Shown in pieces: positions 1 through 14,000 of a stretch of 64,000 nucleotides of DNA; positions within the stretch are counted from its first letter, which is position 1, and each line of letters begins with the position of its first letter. The notes beneath the pieces are model-generated. The model did no database searches and was not told the origin of the DNA. It saw nothing but the letters and a program-made list of their open reading frames with translations. Where the stretch lies: positions 24,233,554 through 24,297,553 of the forward strand of contig NC_092562.1 in the NCBI RefSeq assembly GCF_037975245.1, read 5' to 3'. A program made the translations under genes and the position numbers. The stretch is from Apostichopus japonicus (taxonomy: Eukaryota; Echinodermata; Holothuroidea; Aspidochirotida; Stichopodidae).

Positions 1-319
1 TCAGTCTAAATATCGATGAAAACGAGAAGTATCAAGTTCGGTGTTAATGATATTCGTCCTAATTGTTCAGTTAAGTTGTTTAAGTGATAGTGACAAGCAG
101 ATAATTTTAAGTTATTTCTTTCAGTGGTCTTTGGCTGTGCATATTCATATGTGCATGGTAGGCTCTAAGTCAGTCAACAGTCCAACAGATGATCATAGGC
201 ATAGTTGTCTGGGATTTTAACTCACCCTCAGGGATTCATACCTTGCACTCAATTTATTTTGAGAATCTAGAAAAGATGCCAGTATAAGATGAAGTACTTT
301 AATTCACTTGTACTTGTAT

Positions 320-724
320 CAGTGGCGGAGCTAGGGGTATTGGTCGGGGGGGAGGGGGGGGAGCAAGAATGGTCTGTAGGGGCACTTTCGACACTATCTA
401 AGCGGAGCGCCAACACAGGTTTGTGCGGAGCGTACAGAAATTTTTTGAGTAAAGATACTCCCTAGATCGCAGGCAATGACCCTTTCCGGGCCTTGCTAAT
501 TTGCAGATAAACGAAGAATAAATAGGTGTCATCGCCATTTTGTCACAAAATTACACCAACAAAATGTTACAAATGCCAATAGGTAGATGAGAGCGCAATA
601 AAAAAGTCAATAATCGCGAATAAGTAAAAAGTAGTTAAAAGCTGAAAGGGGCGCCAACAGTCCATTTGAGTCTGTCAGGGGGGGGGGGCATCCGCCCCCT
701 GACTCTTTGGACCCTCCGCCTCTG
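320..724. mobile_element. hAT-type miniature element, copy 1
   Basis: Starts CAGTGGCGGAGCTAGGGG and ends CTCCGCCTCTG, giving degraded terminal inverted repeats of the CAGTGGCGGA type. The interior is collinear with the better-preserved copies at 9365-9752 and 63072-63451 and contains no transposase. The flanking 8-mers match at only about 5 of 8 positions, so this copy is old or its right end is altered. It lies in the intron upstream of the first visible phosphatase exon. Apart from it I see nothing in 1-906. Confidence 0.75.
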
Positions 725-906
725 GCTTTAATCCTTGTACCAGCACAGGGAAATCTACTGCTCTGGTACAAAGCATATAGATTGCTGCAAGAAAATGTCA
801 ACTTTATTTGTCAATATTTTTCAGGTTTTTTGAAGATCAAGGATTTTTTCCAGGTTGTGATTATGATGTTATCTAATTCAGTGATTTCTGAAACCTCTCT
901 TTTCAG

Positions 907-3900
907 TTCCTCCTCAATTGGAGGTCCCCGTATCTCCGTTTGGAAATTTATCTTCGATTCAAGTGAAATGGACGCCTCCGAGGCCACCACATGGGATGAT
1001 TATTCAGTACGACATATGCTATCAGCCGGTGGATGAAAGTCAAAATGAAACCATTTTGGAATGGAATTTATCACAGAGCTCGACTGAAGAATTGACTTAT
1101 CTGATAACAGACTTGGCCCCAAACTCTAACTACTCAGTTAAGGTAAGCATTACATCTGACCCTATTAAGGTTACCATTAGGTTTTACCCCATGAAGGTAA
1201 TTAGCATTACATTTGACTCCATTAAGGTAGGCATTACATCTGACCCTATTAGTATATAAGCACTATGCTTGACCCCATTGAGGTAACCACTATGTCTGTC
1301 CCCAAGCACTATGTCTGACCCCAAGCACTATGTCTGACCCCATTGAGGTAACCCCTATGTCCTATCCAAAGCACTATGTCTGGCTCCATTGAGGTAACCA
1401 CTATATCTTACCCCAAGCACTATGCTTGACCCCATTGAGGTAACCACTATGTCTGTCCCCAAGCACTATGTCTGACCCCAAGCACTATGTCTGGCTCCAT
1501 TGAGGTAACCCCTATGTCTGACACAAGCGTTACGTCATAATTGCAGAATATGTCTTTACCATTCAGTCGCTAAGTTTCTCTACCGTAATATCTACGATCA
1601 TTTACAAAGCTGCATGTAAAATATTTCCAAGAATATTAAACACTTAATCCATCACAATTTGTGGACAGTAAGTCTTATGAACTCATTAAAATTTGCTGCT
1701 GCAATTTGCTGACTGGTTACGAGTGAAATGGGTACCTCATGAGTTTTACAGTCTTCTTGCCAGTCAATGAAATATGAATATTTCTCATCATCAAAGGTTC
1801 GTGCGTATACGTCAGTTGGTTCCGGAGTGTGGAGTCTACCATTGCACAGAATAACAGCCGAAGGAGGTATGTCTGACTTTGTTCAAGATAAAAAATGTAT
1901 TATTTCTTCCCTAATCACCCAAGCTTTGTCATGGTAGACAATGGAGGTTGTTGATTCAACGGTGATCTGAAATTTGATACCAAATCAGTTTTTGGGGGGT
2001 GTGAGAGTGCAATTTGCATATCATCCTAAAATCAGTTTGGGGAGAGTGATTTTTCACGGTCCTCAAAGTGATTTTTTGGCATAGCTATATAACTGCTTGC
2101 ACCCTACATCAGGACGAGGAGCACTTCATGGCATAGTTTTACCAATATTAATCGGGTTTGGTGTAAGCTTAGATCCATTCATTTATATTATATCTGGAGA
2201 CTGGTGGCCAAAAGCCAACAATTGCTTGCAATAGCAATGCTTTCAGTTGACCTCATGAATATGCAGATATGAATATTTCCTTATTCTACAGTGCCTGGTC
2301 CTCCGTCGAACCTCAGAGTGGAAGAAGGAGGATTGACCCACGTGACCATACTATGGGACGTCCCAAGGAAACCTCAAGGGAACATTGGGAGCTACAAGGT
2401 AGGGAAGGGTTGGGGAGGTACGACATTTTCTTTAGCAGTGTGTTATACCCGCATCAGCAAAGAAAAAGCTAAGGTTCGTGGATTATACATAACGTGGTTG
2501 AAAGGGTATAAATACAAGCCTACTGAAATTGTCGTAATTATGTTAAAAGGGTCACAGTAAAAGCTGCGCCTAGAAGTATTACAGAACAGTATTACTGATA
2601 ATTTTGATGAGATGTTTACTGGCATCCTATACATTACATACACAATTTCATGTTACAACCATATCTCGACAGTATGTTGCAGCTACGGAAACCACATTCT
2701 AAGAGGGAATTTCTTGTGATTCTGATTTCCTTTTTCAGACTTATTGTGCTAACAGCTAGTGTTGTAGTACTCAAAAACTACTCGGTACTAGTAGTACACG
2801 AGTACCCCCTTTTTGCAAGTTCTCTGTATACTTGCACACGGTCAAAGCACTCACATGTCAGTACTCGTACTTGTCGTTTAGTAATTGCACTTGGATGCGT
2901 TAAAGTATTGGTTATGGTACTGGATTGTAAGTTCATGGTACGCTTGCTTATGTAAAAAACTGAAATTACAACAGGAAGCTGCATATTAATTTTTTCATCT
3001 CTTTTGGCATTTCTGTACAGTTCTGTGTGATAGTACCATACTCTTGTGTCTCTATTCCAGCAGTATCACACATGTAGTCAAGTACATTGACCAAATACAG
3101 TACACATAGGCTGTACATACTCTACATAGATGAAGAATGCTTGAGTGTTGTACACTGCTAACATACAGAATGATTCGAAGCAGGATTTTGGAAAAGGACT
3201 TGGACGAAAAAGTACTTAAGTGCTGCCCTCAGACACTGGTATTCGGAATATATGTGGTTCTTAAGTACTCGGAACTGAAGTGCTTGGTACTTGATTAAAA
3301 GTAAAATAGACTACAACACAGCTTATAGCAAAATGTATTTTGTTTTTTAATTAGGATAGTCACAATTGCTCAGGACTTAAACAGTCCAAATAAAGAAAGA
3401 GGAAAACAATGAAATCTTTTTTTTCTTTCATTTTCCACTGAAATAAAATATATTGTTAGTGTCTAATTGGCATGTTGGCTGAAAAAAAATAAGAGGTGTT
3501 CCTTCAATGCCTTCATTTGATCAATTGCCATGATATACCTCTTCTGGCAACTGCTTGTTAAATTTGTTAAATTATCACTACAACAAGAAAAAATGTTGTT
3601 TGAATCATTTTAGGATTAATGGAAGAGATTCAACATGCAGTTGTTCTAACCAGTGAAAGTATCTAGTTAAAACCGCTGAGAAAATATTTTATGCAAAGTC
3701 ACACTAACAAATGTTGTTGTCTTGTCCAAAACCATACCATGAAGTTGTCATTGGTCTTGACAGTTCATAACAAGAGCAAATTTAATCGTAAAAGCAGAGG
3801 TTAGACTTAAGCCCGAGCCTATCCAAGCATGATCACAACATCGACATTTAGTTGAAATGCATTCACCTGATGTTTCTCCAGCCTGTTGTGGTCCCAGCCA

Positions 3901-6900
3901 TAAAATAACTTAGCAACCAAATTTGAAATCGATAAACGTTGATGTTGTATGTATGTATGTATTTTACATCCTCCTGCAAGCAGGAACTCGCAAAGAAGCC
4001 TCATTGGCTTATCAAAGCCGCAAGCTGACCGAAGTCAGTCTCTTACATTCATATTTAACGTCCATGATTATGAATTGTCAATTGTCAACAACTCTGTAAC
4101 TGGACGACATACATTAATCTTGGAGTGACGCGAACCGGGGACCTTATGATTGGAAGGCACCGGCGTTAACCACTGAGCTAACACTCCTAGAGTTATTGCC
4201 AACAATGTTATTACTAACTTGATCTCTGTCTTTCCTTCCTTAGATTGAATATAGAGCTGTTTACAGACCCTACGAATCATCACCTTGCGGAAGAAACTGT
4301 GAGCCTCTGCCGGAGATTACAATAGACGATATTAAACTCATGAATAGTCATCAACTGAACGGATTAGATCCTTCGACAATCTACGAGATCAAGGTACGAG
4401 CCTCTACCAGTGCGGGTTATGGAGAACCGGCTGTGATCAACGCAACCACTCAGGTGTTTACAGGTGAGAGATTATCCTTGTAGCAAACTTTTTGCTAATT
4501 ATCTTTCTAAAATTCTTTCTTTTGAAAAGAGGAATAGCGCTAAGTAGTGTTTGTCCAACATTTGTGTTTATGTCGTGGTATTAGCAGACATGATTACAAA
4601 CAAAACAGAAATAAGGAAACTATCTCTTTTTTGGGGGATATGAAATGTAAAAATTGACTAAAATTGGTTCAGCTGTCTGGAAAAGTATATGCAAAATACA
4701 GAAGCTTCCCAAAAGTGGGGGGCACAACATCAGAGGGGCACTTTCTCATTCCCAAAACCACCACTAGTTATGCTATAAACTGATACACACCGGCCATATC
4801 AATTAAATATATATGATGTGTTAGTTTAAATGCTATCAATACTATTTATTGAGATTTTTTATTGTAATGCGTGCTACAAAAAGATATGGGATGCCATTTT
4901 AAGAATAATATGTACAGACTAAAAATAAATAATTTAAAATAAAATATGAAAATTAACAAAGGTTTAAGATATCCAATAGACATTTCTTTATCAAAGGGGC
5001 ACATTTTATTTGTCAGTAGGGCACATTTGCTGTTTTGCAAAAAAGTGGGGGGCATGTGCCCTCAGTGCCCCCCAGCTCCTACCCCCCTGCACCCTACCCA
5101 ACCCTTTCAAGTATTTCTCTGTTTATGAGTGGTGGAGGGCTTTATGAACCAGTTGCTATCTTCAATCGTATCTCGTACACAGATCTCCAACCAGCAAATG
5201 TGGACAACATTGATCCTGAAAGAGAGGGATCAACTGCGGTGATAAGCCTGCCTCCACTAGAACAGACTTATGCTACGTGAGTAGACAAATAATGTTCCAT
5301 TTTATACCAATAATGTTCTAGTTTACTTGTTCTTGTCAAGATTTCTATCTTTATTCCCAACTCTTCATTTTTTGTATGTTTGTGATGGATAACAAAAAGA
5401 AGGGGTAAAAAAAAATAACATTGCATAAGAATAACAACACACATGTATATAAAAGCCCAAAAAATGTTTGAAGGTGAGGGACACATATTCATGGATTTGA
5501 GTACCAGTTTCAACAGTTAGCTGGTGCTACCGTTGTTACATCAAAGGGTCATTTATTAGCTATTTTGCCTGACATAAACAGTCCAAAATTTGCCAAAAAA
5601 TTGGAAGCAGCCAGCTAGTTATTAAGGGGCAGCTTTTTATGATTTTGGTGAATAATTCATCATTTGATTTTTATACAAAAACTGATGTAATATTAACTAA
5701 AAGAAGTCGCTTTAAACTGATTGACCTAGATTTTTCACCAACTAAACATGATCATTAATAAATTAATATTCCATTCCATATCAAAATTATTTTTGGAGCT
5801 CAGACACACTTTTTTTATGTTACTATTTGATTTCATTACAAATGCCTACCCCCCCCCAAAAAAACAAAATAAATATTTATGTTTTCTTTCTCATTATTTG
5901 AAATAATTCTGACACTATTCAACTTTTGAGTTGAATTGTGATGGTACTCAAGGTGATAAATATGAGCTCTGTACATTATGTAATATCCCTCTACATACTA
6001 TTAAAAGTCTTCTCGCTTGTGTATTAAATTGCAATTATTCAGTTAAGTTTCAAAGTAAAAGTCGGAGCTGGCTAAACCTGTTCAGGTGAAACCTGCCCTT
6101 TAAGTAACCCAATTATAGTCATATATAATTGTTTGGGGGGAATGTCGATTTTATCATTTCCAGAGGGTACCTGGTAAGGGTGAAGCTGGCACCGGCTAAG
6201 AGGAGAAGAGCTGCAGACGAATTTGAGTCCTTTGCTGACAACAGCGTCGATTACATCGCAGCCGAATTAGTGAAATCGGAAGAGACCACGGTATTCACAG
6301 TTGGAGACAACAAGACCTACGGGAGGTTCCATAATGCACCCCTGATGGGAAACAAAAGCTATGAGCTTTACATTCTTACTGTCAGCTCTGTGAATGGGGT
6401 AAGATAATGATTTAAGCATCCAGTCGAAATAATGAAATAAACCCCCCAAAAATTTGAACATGAGCAATCTGTACAATTTCATAGCCTTTATATGAAGCTT
6501 CTTGACATATTCACATGAAATTTCTTGAACTAATATTTAAAAATTTTCTATGAGGAAAAAATTGTGTGTTAGCCAACCGTCTATCTATAAAAGGGGAAAA
6601 ATTTGCTTTTATGGACAGGTTTCCTAAAGAGAAGAGCATTGTTTTAGGTTTTTTGGTAGGTATAATTATTTTAATTTGTTTGTAGTTTGTAGTTTTTGTT
6701 GAATGAATTTAAAGAAATTTATTTTTAGGTAAAAAGAGATCCATTAACTTGTTGTTTTGTAGCTCTAGCTGTGCATGTCATATTATATTTTTTGTCTTTA
6801 TCGGTGAAATTTATCAAAGGTACAAGGAGTATTGGAAAAGATCCGTATTTTTTACCCTTCTTTCTCTCTTTATCATTCTTGCTAATGTTTTATGATAAAC

Positions 6901-8081
6901 GTAATATTTAAGATGCCAATTATGTCTCTAGCAGACACCAAAAAAAAGGGAAAATAATTTTTTTTTAAAGCATTTCTGCATTTTGGTAATCAAAACTTGG
7001 ATCGAAATTTTAAAGAATGCCATTTATAAAACCTGTTTCCATTTAGTTTGTGTTTGATAATCAGGTATGCATTATTTTTGCAACAAACTGTACTTTAAGG
7101 TTATATGTATCGTTTTGTTAATTTACTTTTTTCTTTCATGGACACTGTGTTGGTATAAAGTTCTGGACAATCATGTGTTTTCTCAACTTACTGGCTTCAA
7201 AACCATTTGCAAATTACAGGGTCTAGTTTCCAGAAGGCATTTTATAATTTTGGAAACAGTTTAGTTTGTCAATATACAGCAGAGGGATTTGATGTGCGAA
7301 CGTGAAGGGGGGGGGGGAGGACTTGGGGAAGGGGTCTTTGAAAAAAAAAAAAAATCTTTTTTAAGCCCATAGATGTAATATTGTGCAATATTTCTAGGTT
7401 ATATCCCAGTACTAGTAGTGTCTTTGAAAACGTAATTATGCTATCTGCATAAAAGTGTTGCCTGATTTATTGGGTTACATAAAAAGTAACAAAGGGATTT
7501 AAACAAGAATCGTCACTACGGGTCGATCTGTTTTACAGCCTGTTTAATGACATTATGAATAAAGTATCAAAGTATCACAGAGTAGTCAGTATTTCTGTGG
7601 CATAACCAACCAAATTACGTTACTGACTGAATTGGATACAAAAGCCAACTCAACGTCCGGGAAAAAGTGGGGGGGGGGTGGGGGGTTGGGCATTCCCCTT
7701 GTCCTTTCCCCCCACCTATTATTCCTCCTATGTTGATATATAAAGATCAGACAAAAAGCTAGATTTTGTATGAAACTTCCTCGTTCCCTGTTCATTTTAG
7801 GTTCCATCAATATCGGTCACAGGTTGCATATTATATTAAAGTCCTCCACTCTTGTGACTTTTAACTGGTAGTGAGAGCAATGACATGCTTAAAAGGAGAA
7901 ATCGTACCAGGCAACAATGTTTGGCTGGATAGCTAGCTCAGTTTTTTTTATTTTTTTTTTATTTCCTTGTGACAAAATGTGATTGGAATTCAGTTTAGGT
8001 CAGTAATTTCTTTCCAATTTTCTTTCTCACAGACCATGGCAACAGTATCAGGTCCTGCTATAATCTTAGTTGCTATCAAAG
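907..8081 (+). CDS. RPTP ectodomain exons: FN3 repeats and cleavage region
   Basis: Exons 907-1142 plus 1797-1866 form one FN3 domain ([11 protein letters not shown] early, [20 protein letters not shown] late). Exons 2292-2398 plus 4244-4463 form a second ([19 protein letters not shown], then [20 protein letters not shown]). Entry and exit of the FN3 units are in phase 1, as is usual for this domain. Exons 5183-5276, 6164-6398 and 8033-8081 make the membrane-proximal module: [45 protein letters not shown] and [10 protein letters not shown]. It matches the order of the equivalent vertebrate R2B region, where a basic furin-type site (here KRRRA) cuts the receptor into two non-covalently joined chains. 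Exon 5183 was preferred over an upstream AG at 5128-5129 because only 5183 keeps phase with the phase-1 donor at 4464. Confidence 0.88.
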
Positions 8082-11000
8082 GTATTGGATGTTTCTATTT
8101 TATTGTATTTTGCTCAGAACTTGTGTATCTTCTCGCTTCATTTTTTTAAAAGACCTATTCATTTGAATACATATAGACTATTAGTAAATAGAGCAACAAT
8201 GTCCATAAAGTGACTGCGTTTTGAAATGATACATTCCCTGAAATATCACATTAATTTTTTTAATGAGTTGTGTTATAATAATAATAATAATAATAATATT
8301 AGGAATTTATCGTAAAATGCAAGAGCCTCTAAGCGTTATTGTCGGATTGCAGTGTTGGTTGCACGAATGGTGTTGAGGAGTTGATTGCATATTATTCAAT
8401 ACTTTTGAAAATAATGACATCACGTTCATGTTCTCTCTGTCCATGTAACCTGATATATTCTTTTCAAGACATGTTTTGTAATCTTTGCATATCTAAATTC
8501 TCGCTACCAATCATTTAATAGAAGAAAATCCATCTCAGCTAGTATTACCTTCCAAATTGTTTCGGGGTTCTAGTTTATATATCAGTTTGTCCTGTAAGGG
8601 CTCTTTGGTGATTTGGACAAGTACCAACGATGACTCTATTCTGTCCCAGGGACTGATTTATCAAGTATCGCATAGCAAACTGTGATACGAGGAGTGCACA
8701 GATGTATCATTGTTTCTGAAGACATGAACAATAGAATTTTATAGGAGACAAAAGCAGGGCCTTCAACATTGCTACACAAACTTTGAATGCTAAATTATTA
8801 TTAAATATTTCATCCATGTCCCAAACAATACTGATACGACAAGCCATAACCTCAACAATTCGTTGATGAAACAGTGGCCTTATTTCATTAACTTCAACCT
8901 GAAGGAATTATATCTCTAATTACCAATTCTATAAGGGTATACAATGCAGGATATTATGGAAATCTAACAGAAAAATAAATTTAGCAGCATGTATGACGGG
9001 TGATTATACACACCTAATTTGTCAATTTCCGTTTTGGTCATATTACTGAAATTTCTTGCATTTTTTTTGGGGGGGGGGGGAGGGAGGTATGAGATAGTTT
9101 CTCTCATGGTTACTATTGTTACTGTCCTGTCATTTGTTATGCAGACAGGTTCTGAAGGTTATTACAACTGCTAAGAGATATAAACATGATTCTGTTTCCT
9201 TGACTGGGATAGTTTTGATTGCTTTTACAGATGTAGTTAACCCTGGCGGTCCTGCTTTTGTTATCATCCTAACCATTCTGGTTGTACTCGTTGTGGTGTG
9301 TGTTCTGGTCATTGTTATCTATAAAAGGTTTGTCTTTACTCGTAATATTTTCTTTCATGTAGCGCAGTGGCGCAGCTAGGGGTATTGGTCAGGGGGGCGA
9401 GAATGGTCTGTAGGGGCGCTTTCGACACTATCTAAGCGGAGCGCCACCACAGGATGGCGCGAAGCGTACCAAATTGTTTTGAGTAAAGATACTCCCTAGA
9501 TCGCCGAAAATGACCCTTTCCGGGCCTTGCTAATTTGCAGATAAACGAAGAATAAATAGGTGTCATTGCCATTTTGTCAGAAAATTACACCAACAAAATG
9601 TGACAAATGTCAATAGGTATTTGAGAGCGCAATAAAAAAGTCAATCGCGAATAAGTAAAAAGTGGTAAAAAGCTGAAAAGGGCGCCAGCAGTCTATTTGA
9701 GACCGTCAGGGGGGCATCCGCCCCCTCTGACTGTATGGACACTCCGCCACTAATGTAGCGTCTAACTCATAATTTCAAAGTGCCAAGGCCTTACTGGAAA
9801 CTGCTCCCAGCTTGTCGGGACGATTTCCTAACGCTAATACCACCCTATACTGTCCTCCCAAATCATTGCTTCCAAGCGCTCATGTCTGACGGTATGAACA
9901 GTCCAGAACCTTTCTCTGATAGACAGATGATATGCAAACTGCACATCCTGTCAATGTGAGTGCTTTGAAGGTTGGACATGAATACACAGTATCTAGAGAG
10001 AATTGCCCCAAAAGGGTGAATTGTTTCAGTCTTTAATTTGCATATTTAATCAACCGTTTGATGCTGATTATTAAAACCTGTTATAGAGAAAACTCTCCAA
10101 ATTTGTCGATTTGAGTTAACAAAACAATTAGACTAAGTTTTGACCCGTAAATACTTTCAATATATATTTTTTTCATTTTTTTAAGAAAATAATTGATTAT
10201 AGTTGCACAGATGTCATGTTTTTATTACAAGCAAACTTCCCACCCCCCCCTCCTCCAAATCTTTAGATATTTATTCTCTTTATTATTGAAATTTGGTTTA
10301 ATTTGCATCATTTCAGGAAAAACATTAAGAGATGGAGAGAGTCCAAGGCAGGTGAAAGAGGTAAATTTTTGGAACTCTATTCAAGTGACTCTTCTACTTA
10401 GTTTGAAGTGAAATTTTAAGGTTTCACAGTCTGGTACAGGGCCCAGGCCTTCTCACATGACTTTAACATTTGGTCATTGGTAATTTAATTGTCACACAGC
10501 AACACCTAAGAGATCACATTTCAAACAGTACTACCAACTGTGGCACTACAGCTCACCACATCACTTCCCCATAGGGCAAACACAACTATATTTGTTGACC
10601 ATTTATTCCTGGGGATAACGAGTCAATGGAGATTATTAGGTGTCTTGCTCAAGGGCGCAACATATTGAAAATTGACGACATACATTAATCTTGGAGTGAC
10701 TGGAACTGGGGACCTTATGATTGAAAGGCACCAGCGTTAACCACTGAGCTAACACTCCTTAAAGGGAGTAATGTCTTGGAGGGGTAATGTAACTAATAAT
10801 CCAACGGATATCAATGCCTAATCTCTGTCCTTGATGTTTGCACAAAAGAATAATGTGCCTCACTACTAACCGCTCTCATTTGAAAACTTTAAATATAGCC
10901 AGTTGTTTTTCTGTTGCCATTAAAATCTAGTGGCCATCATTATATACCTGCGCACAAGATCATGGACGAGATCAAAATCTATAATTACTGATATAGCCAA

Positions 11001-14000
11001 AAAAGAAAAATGAGGTTTCATTGGGAAGGTTACTATAAGTGATCTTTTCAGCAAACAAAATTATTTTGTTGTTTTCGTCTCAAGTTTTGATTGTGCGATA
11101 TCATTCTGGTGTTTTAAAGACTCTCATATTTTTTTTCTCTGTTGTTTACATAAAAGTTCCAGAACAAAATGGTGCTAAAAATGGGAAATTTGATGATATA
11201 AACCTGGAGATGAGTGCATCTGCATCGCTAGACAACTTAGCAAATTCTTCTGCGAGAGAGGCGCTCCCGTCAGAGAAACCATCGAAGAAGAAATCAGTCA
11301 AAAAATCACAAAAAGCGATCAATCTCGCAGATTTAGCCGCTTACGTCAAAACGAAGAAATCGAGCCGAAAGGATACACTGGCGCAAGAATACGAGGTTTG
11401 TTCCGAGACTTCTTTCGTCAAAATAATTTCTAATAAAATCATTCTTTTTTGTCTATTGTGATTGTGTATTAAGTATACAGATAAATTGTCAGTCACGGAA
11501 ATTGAGAACCAACGGAAGAAAAATGCGCACTGCCATGAAATCGATTTGTTGCGATATATGTTGTATTTCAACATCCATGTCGAGCATTGTACTCTGCAAA
11601 AATAAATTTGTTTAGGTTATCATAATGGATTTTCTGATTTTTCTGATTTCCTCAACATTAATTTCTAGATGTTAACAGACGGTCAACTCTTCAGCTGTGA
11701 TGTCGCATCTAAGCCAGAGAATAAGACCAAAAATCGCTATGGAAACATAATACCATGTAAGTGCATGTTTATATCCTAATTCTAGCTAAGTAATGAAGAC
11801 ACTGAGATGACTCAGAGAATAATTCATATCGGGTTATTGTAAACACACAAGATGCTAAATGACCAACTTGCTGTACCAGTGAAAACAAATTGGTTGCAGT
11901 TTATTTACTGCACTCTACCTCTACTGAGTACAGAGATCTTGGGTAGCCATTTGGGCAATAACTTTAAAGCCTTCAAAAACTGCTACACAAAAGTTTGAAT
12001 TCTTAATTATTCAATTTAGTTAAGTTTTTTGTTTAGTGTTTTGATGATCATGCATGTATTAATTCTACATTATAAGATGAAAACGTTGAACTGATGCATG
12101 AGGTTAAAATAATAAGAGAACTCCTTTTCAAAGATGATACTCGATATTATACTCGTACCGATCTCTCTCTCGTCACTTTGTTCGCAGATGATCACTCTCG
12201 TGTCGTCTTGGCAACCATAAATAATGATCCCCACTCGGACTATATCAGTGCCTCCTACATTGATGTAAGTAAAATGTTTGTTTTCTCTGTATATAATTAC
12301 AATGTGTTATCTACCTAACTGCTTGTTCCCCCACTCCCCCTCTGCATGTTTTGTAGTTTTATACCTATTCTAACTATTTCATAGTCATATCATTCCCCCC
12401 CCCCCCCCATCGACTTCCCTCTCTTTTGTACACCTTTCTCCTGGTATGAAAGCTATTATCTTCTATATCTTGTTAAACTCATTTCAGTCTATTCCAGTCA
12501 CTTCCTTGACAGATTATCAAACTGTAAATTGTAAGTGTTAGTTATTACTTGGATGGAGTAATTCATACCGAAAAACAACTCTTACTGAATTTGCTGATAA
12601 ATGAGTGATATAGGTATCAAGTATTATAATTGTCAGTGATCTTAGACTTTGATAACACATTTTGCTCTGGCAACATATAAACTAACCGTCTGTTCTGTTG
12701 AATGAACACGAAGAAAATTTCTGACTTCTAAATTTGGGCTTGAATGTGGTTTTACATACCTTTAACGAAAGAATTTCTTTTGACAAAATTCATTAAATTA
12801 TCAAGTGAGTGATCCCAAGTAGATGATGAACATAATGAATATTTCTTAACCTTTTCATCTATTTCCAAATGTTTTCAGGGGTACAAATCTCCACGGAAAT
12901 ACATTGCTTGCCATGGTATGTACTTGAGGATTTAGAGATAGTAGGCTATATATTGGAGATGTGTTTTTTTTGTATATAGTAGGAAGATTTATAAATTTTT
13001 GATTAGTAACATATCCCAAGGCTGTGCATGTGGACACATGTACAGCTACATAGATGACAGCCCTGGGAATGTATATGCCAGTAGTTTAATACAGAACTGT
13101 ATAGTATAATATGTGTAGTATTCCACATAGAAAAAAGTACTATGGTATATGTGTGTATGTGTTAGATACATGTTGGTGTACGAGGTGTACTCATGGTGGC
13201 AGTTGAATTGTTTGTATGACAGGAAAAAATAGATGAAAGTACTAGCCAGTTGAATGTGATAAATGTTCTGAGAGTTATTACCTCAAACGATGAGTGTTCA
13301 TAGCCAACTGTTGGTATATATATATGTGTGTGTGTTAGTTAGGTTAGATGTATGTAGGATATATACAGTTGCTGTGGAAATAGGTAGTTGCTATGGTAAT
13401 TAATATTTGATTGAGAGATATAGCACAGGAAATGTACAGTATATAGAGACAGTTGTTGGTAAGCGACAGTAAAAGCAGATGACTGTAATATGCAGTTGCT
13501 ATGGTATGTTGGATATATATAGCACAGATGAAGTATCAGCTTAGTGGTGGAAATAGTGTGTAAGTGCTCCTCGAAGAAAAGACGTGACTCAACGGAATTA
13601 CATAATCCTCGATTGGTTGTTTTCTTCCTCATTGAACTTTAGAAACCTATTATTAAACCTTCTCCAGACTGATCGTCCTTTAAAGTTCTTTTAATCTCCC
13701 ATCAGCTTCTGCTCATGCTCTTCCTGTTTCCTGTACCTATACTTCCTGTACCTATACTTCCTGTTTCCTGTACCTCTACCCACTCTGTCCTTCCATTGTG
13801 TGACTTGTTGTGCTGTATAACCTAAATAATGTCATACTGTAGTTCAGCTGGAAATTATATTGAAAAATGTTACATATTTATTTAAGATTTATTTTATACA
13901 TTGCTTCTGAAATGATCGGTCTCTAATTTGTAATAACTTGCATGCTGCATCAGTATGTGTTATTTATTGTTAACACTGTAACCATGCATAGGCCTATATA

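Noticed and set aside
5130-5276. Longer version of phosphatase exon 5183-5276 starting at 5130
   Set aside because: The acceptor at 5128-5129 gives the wrong phase for the upstream donor; 5183 fits exactly.
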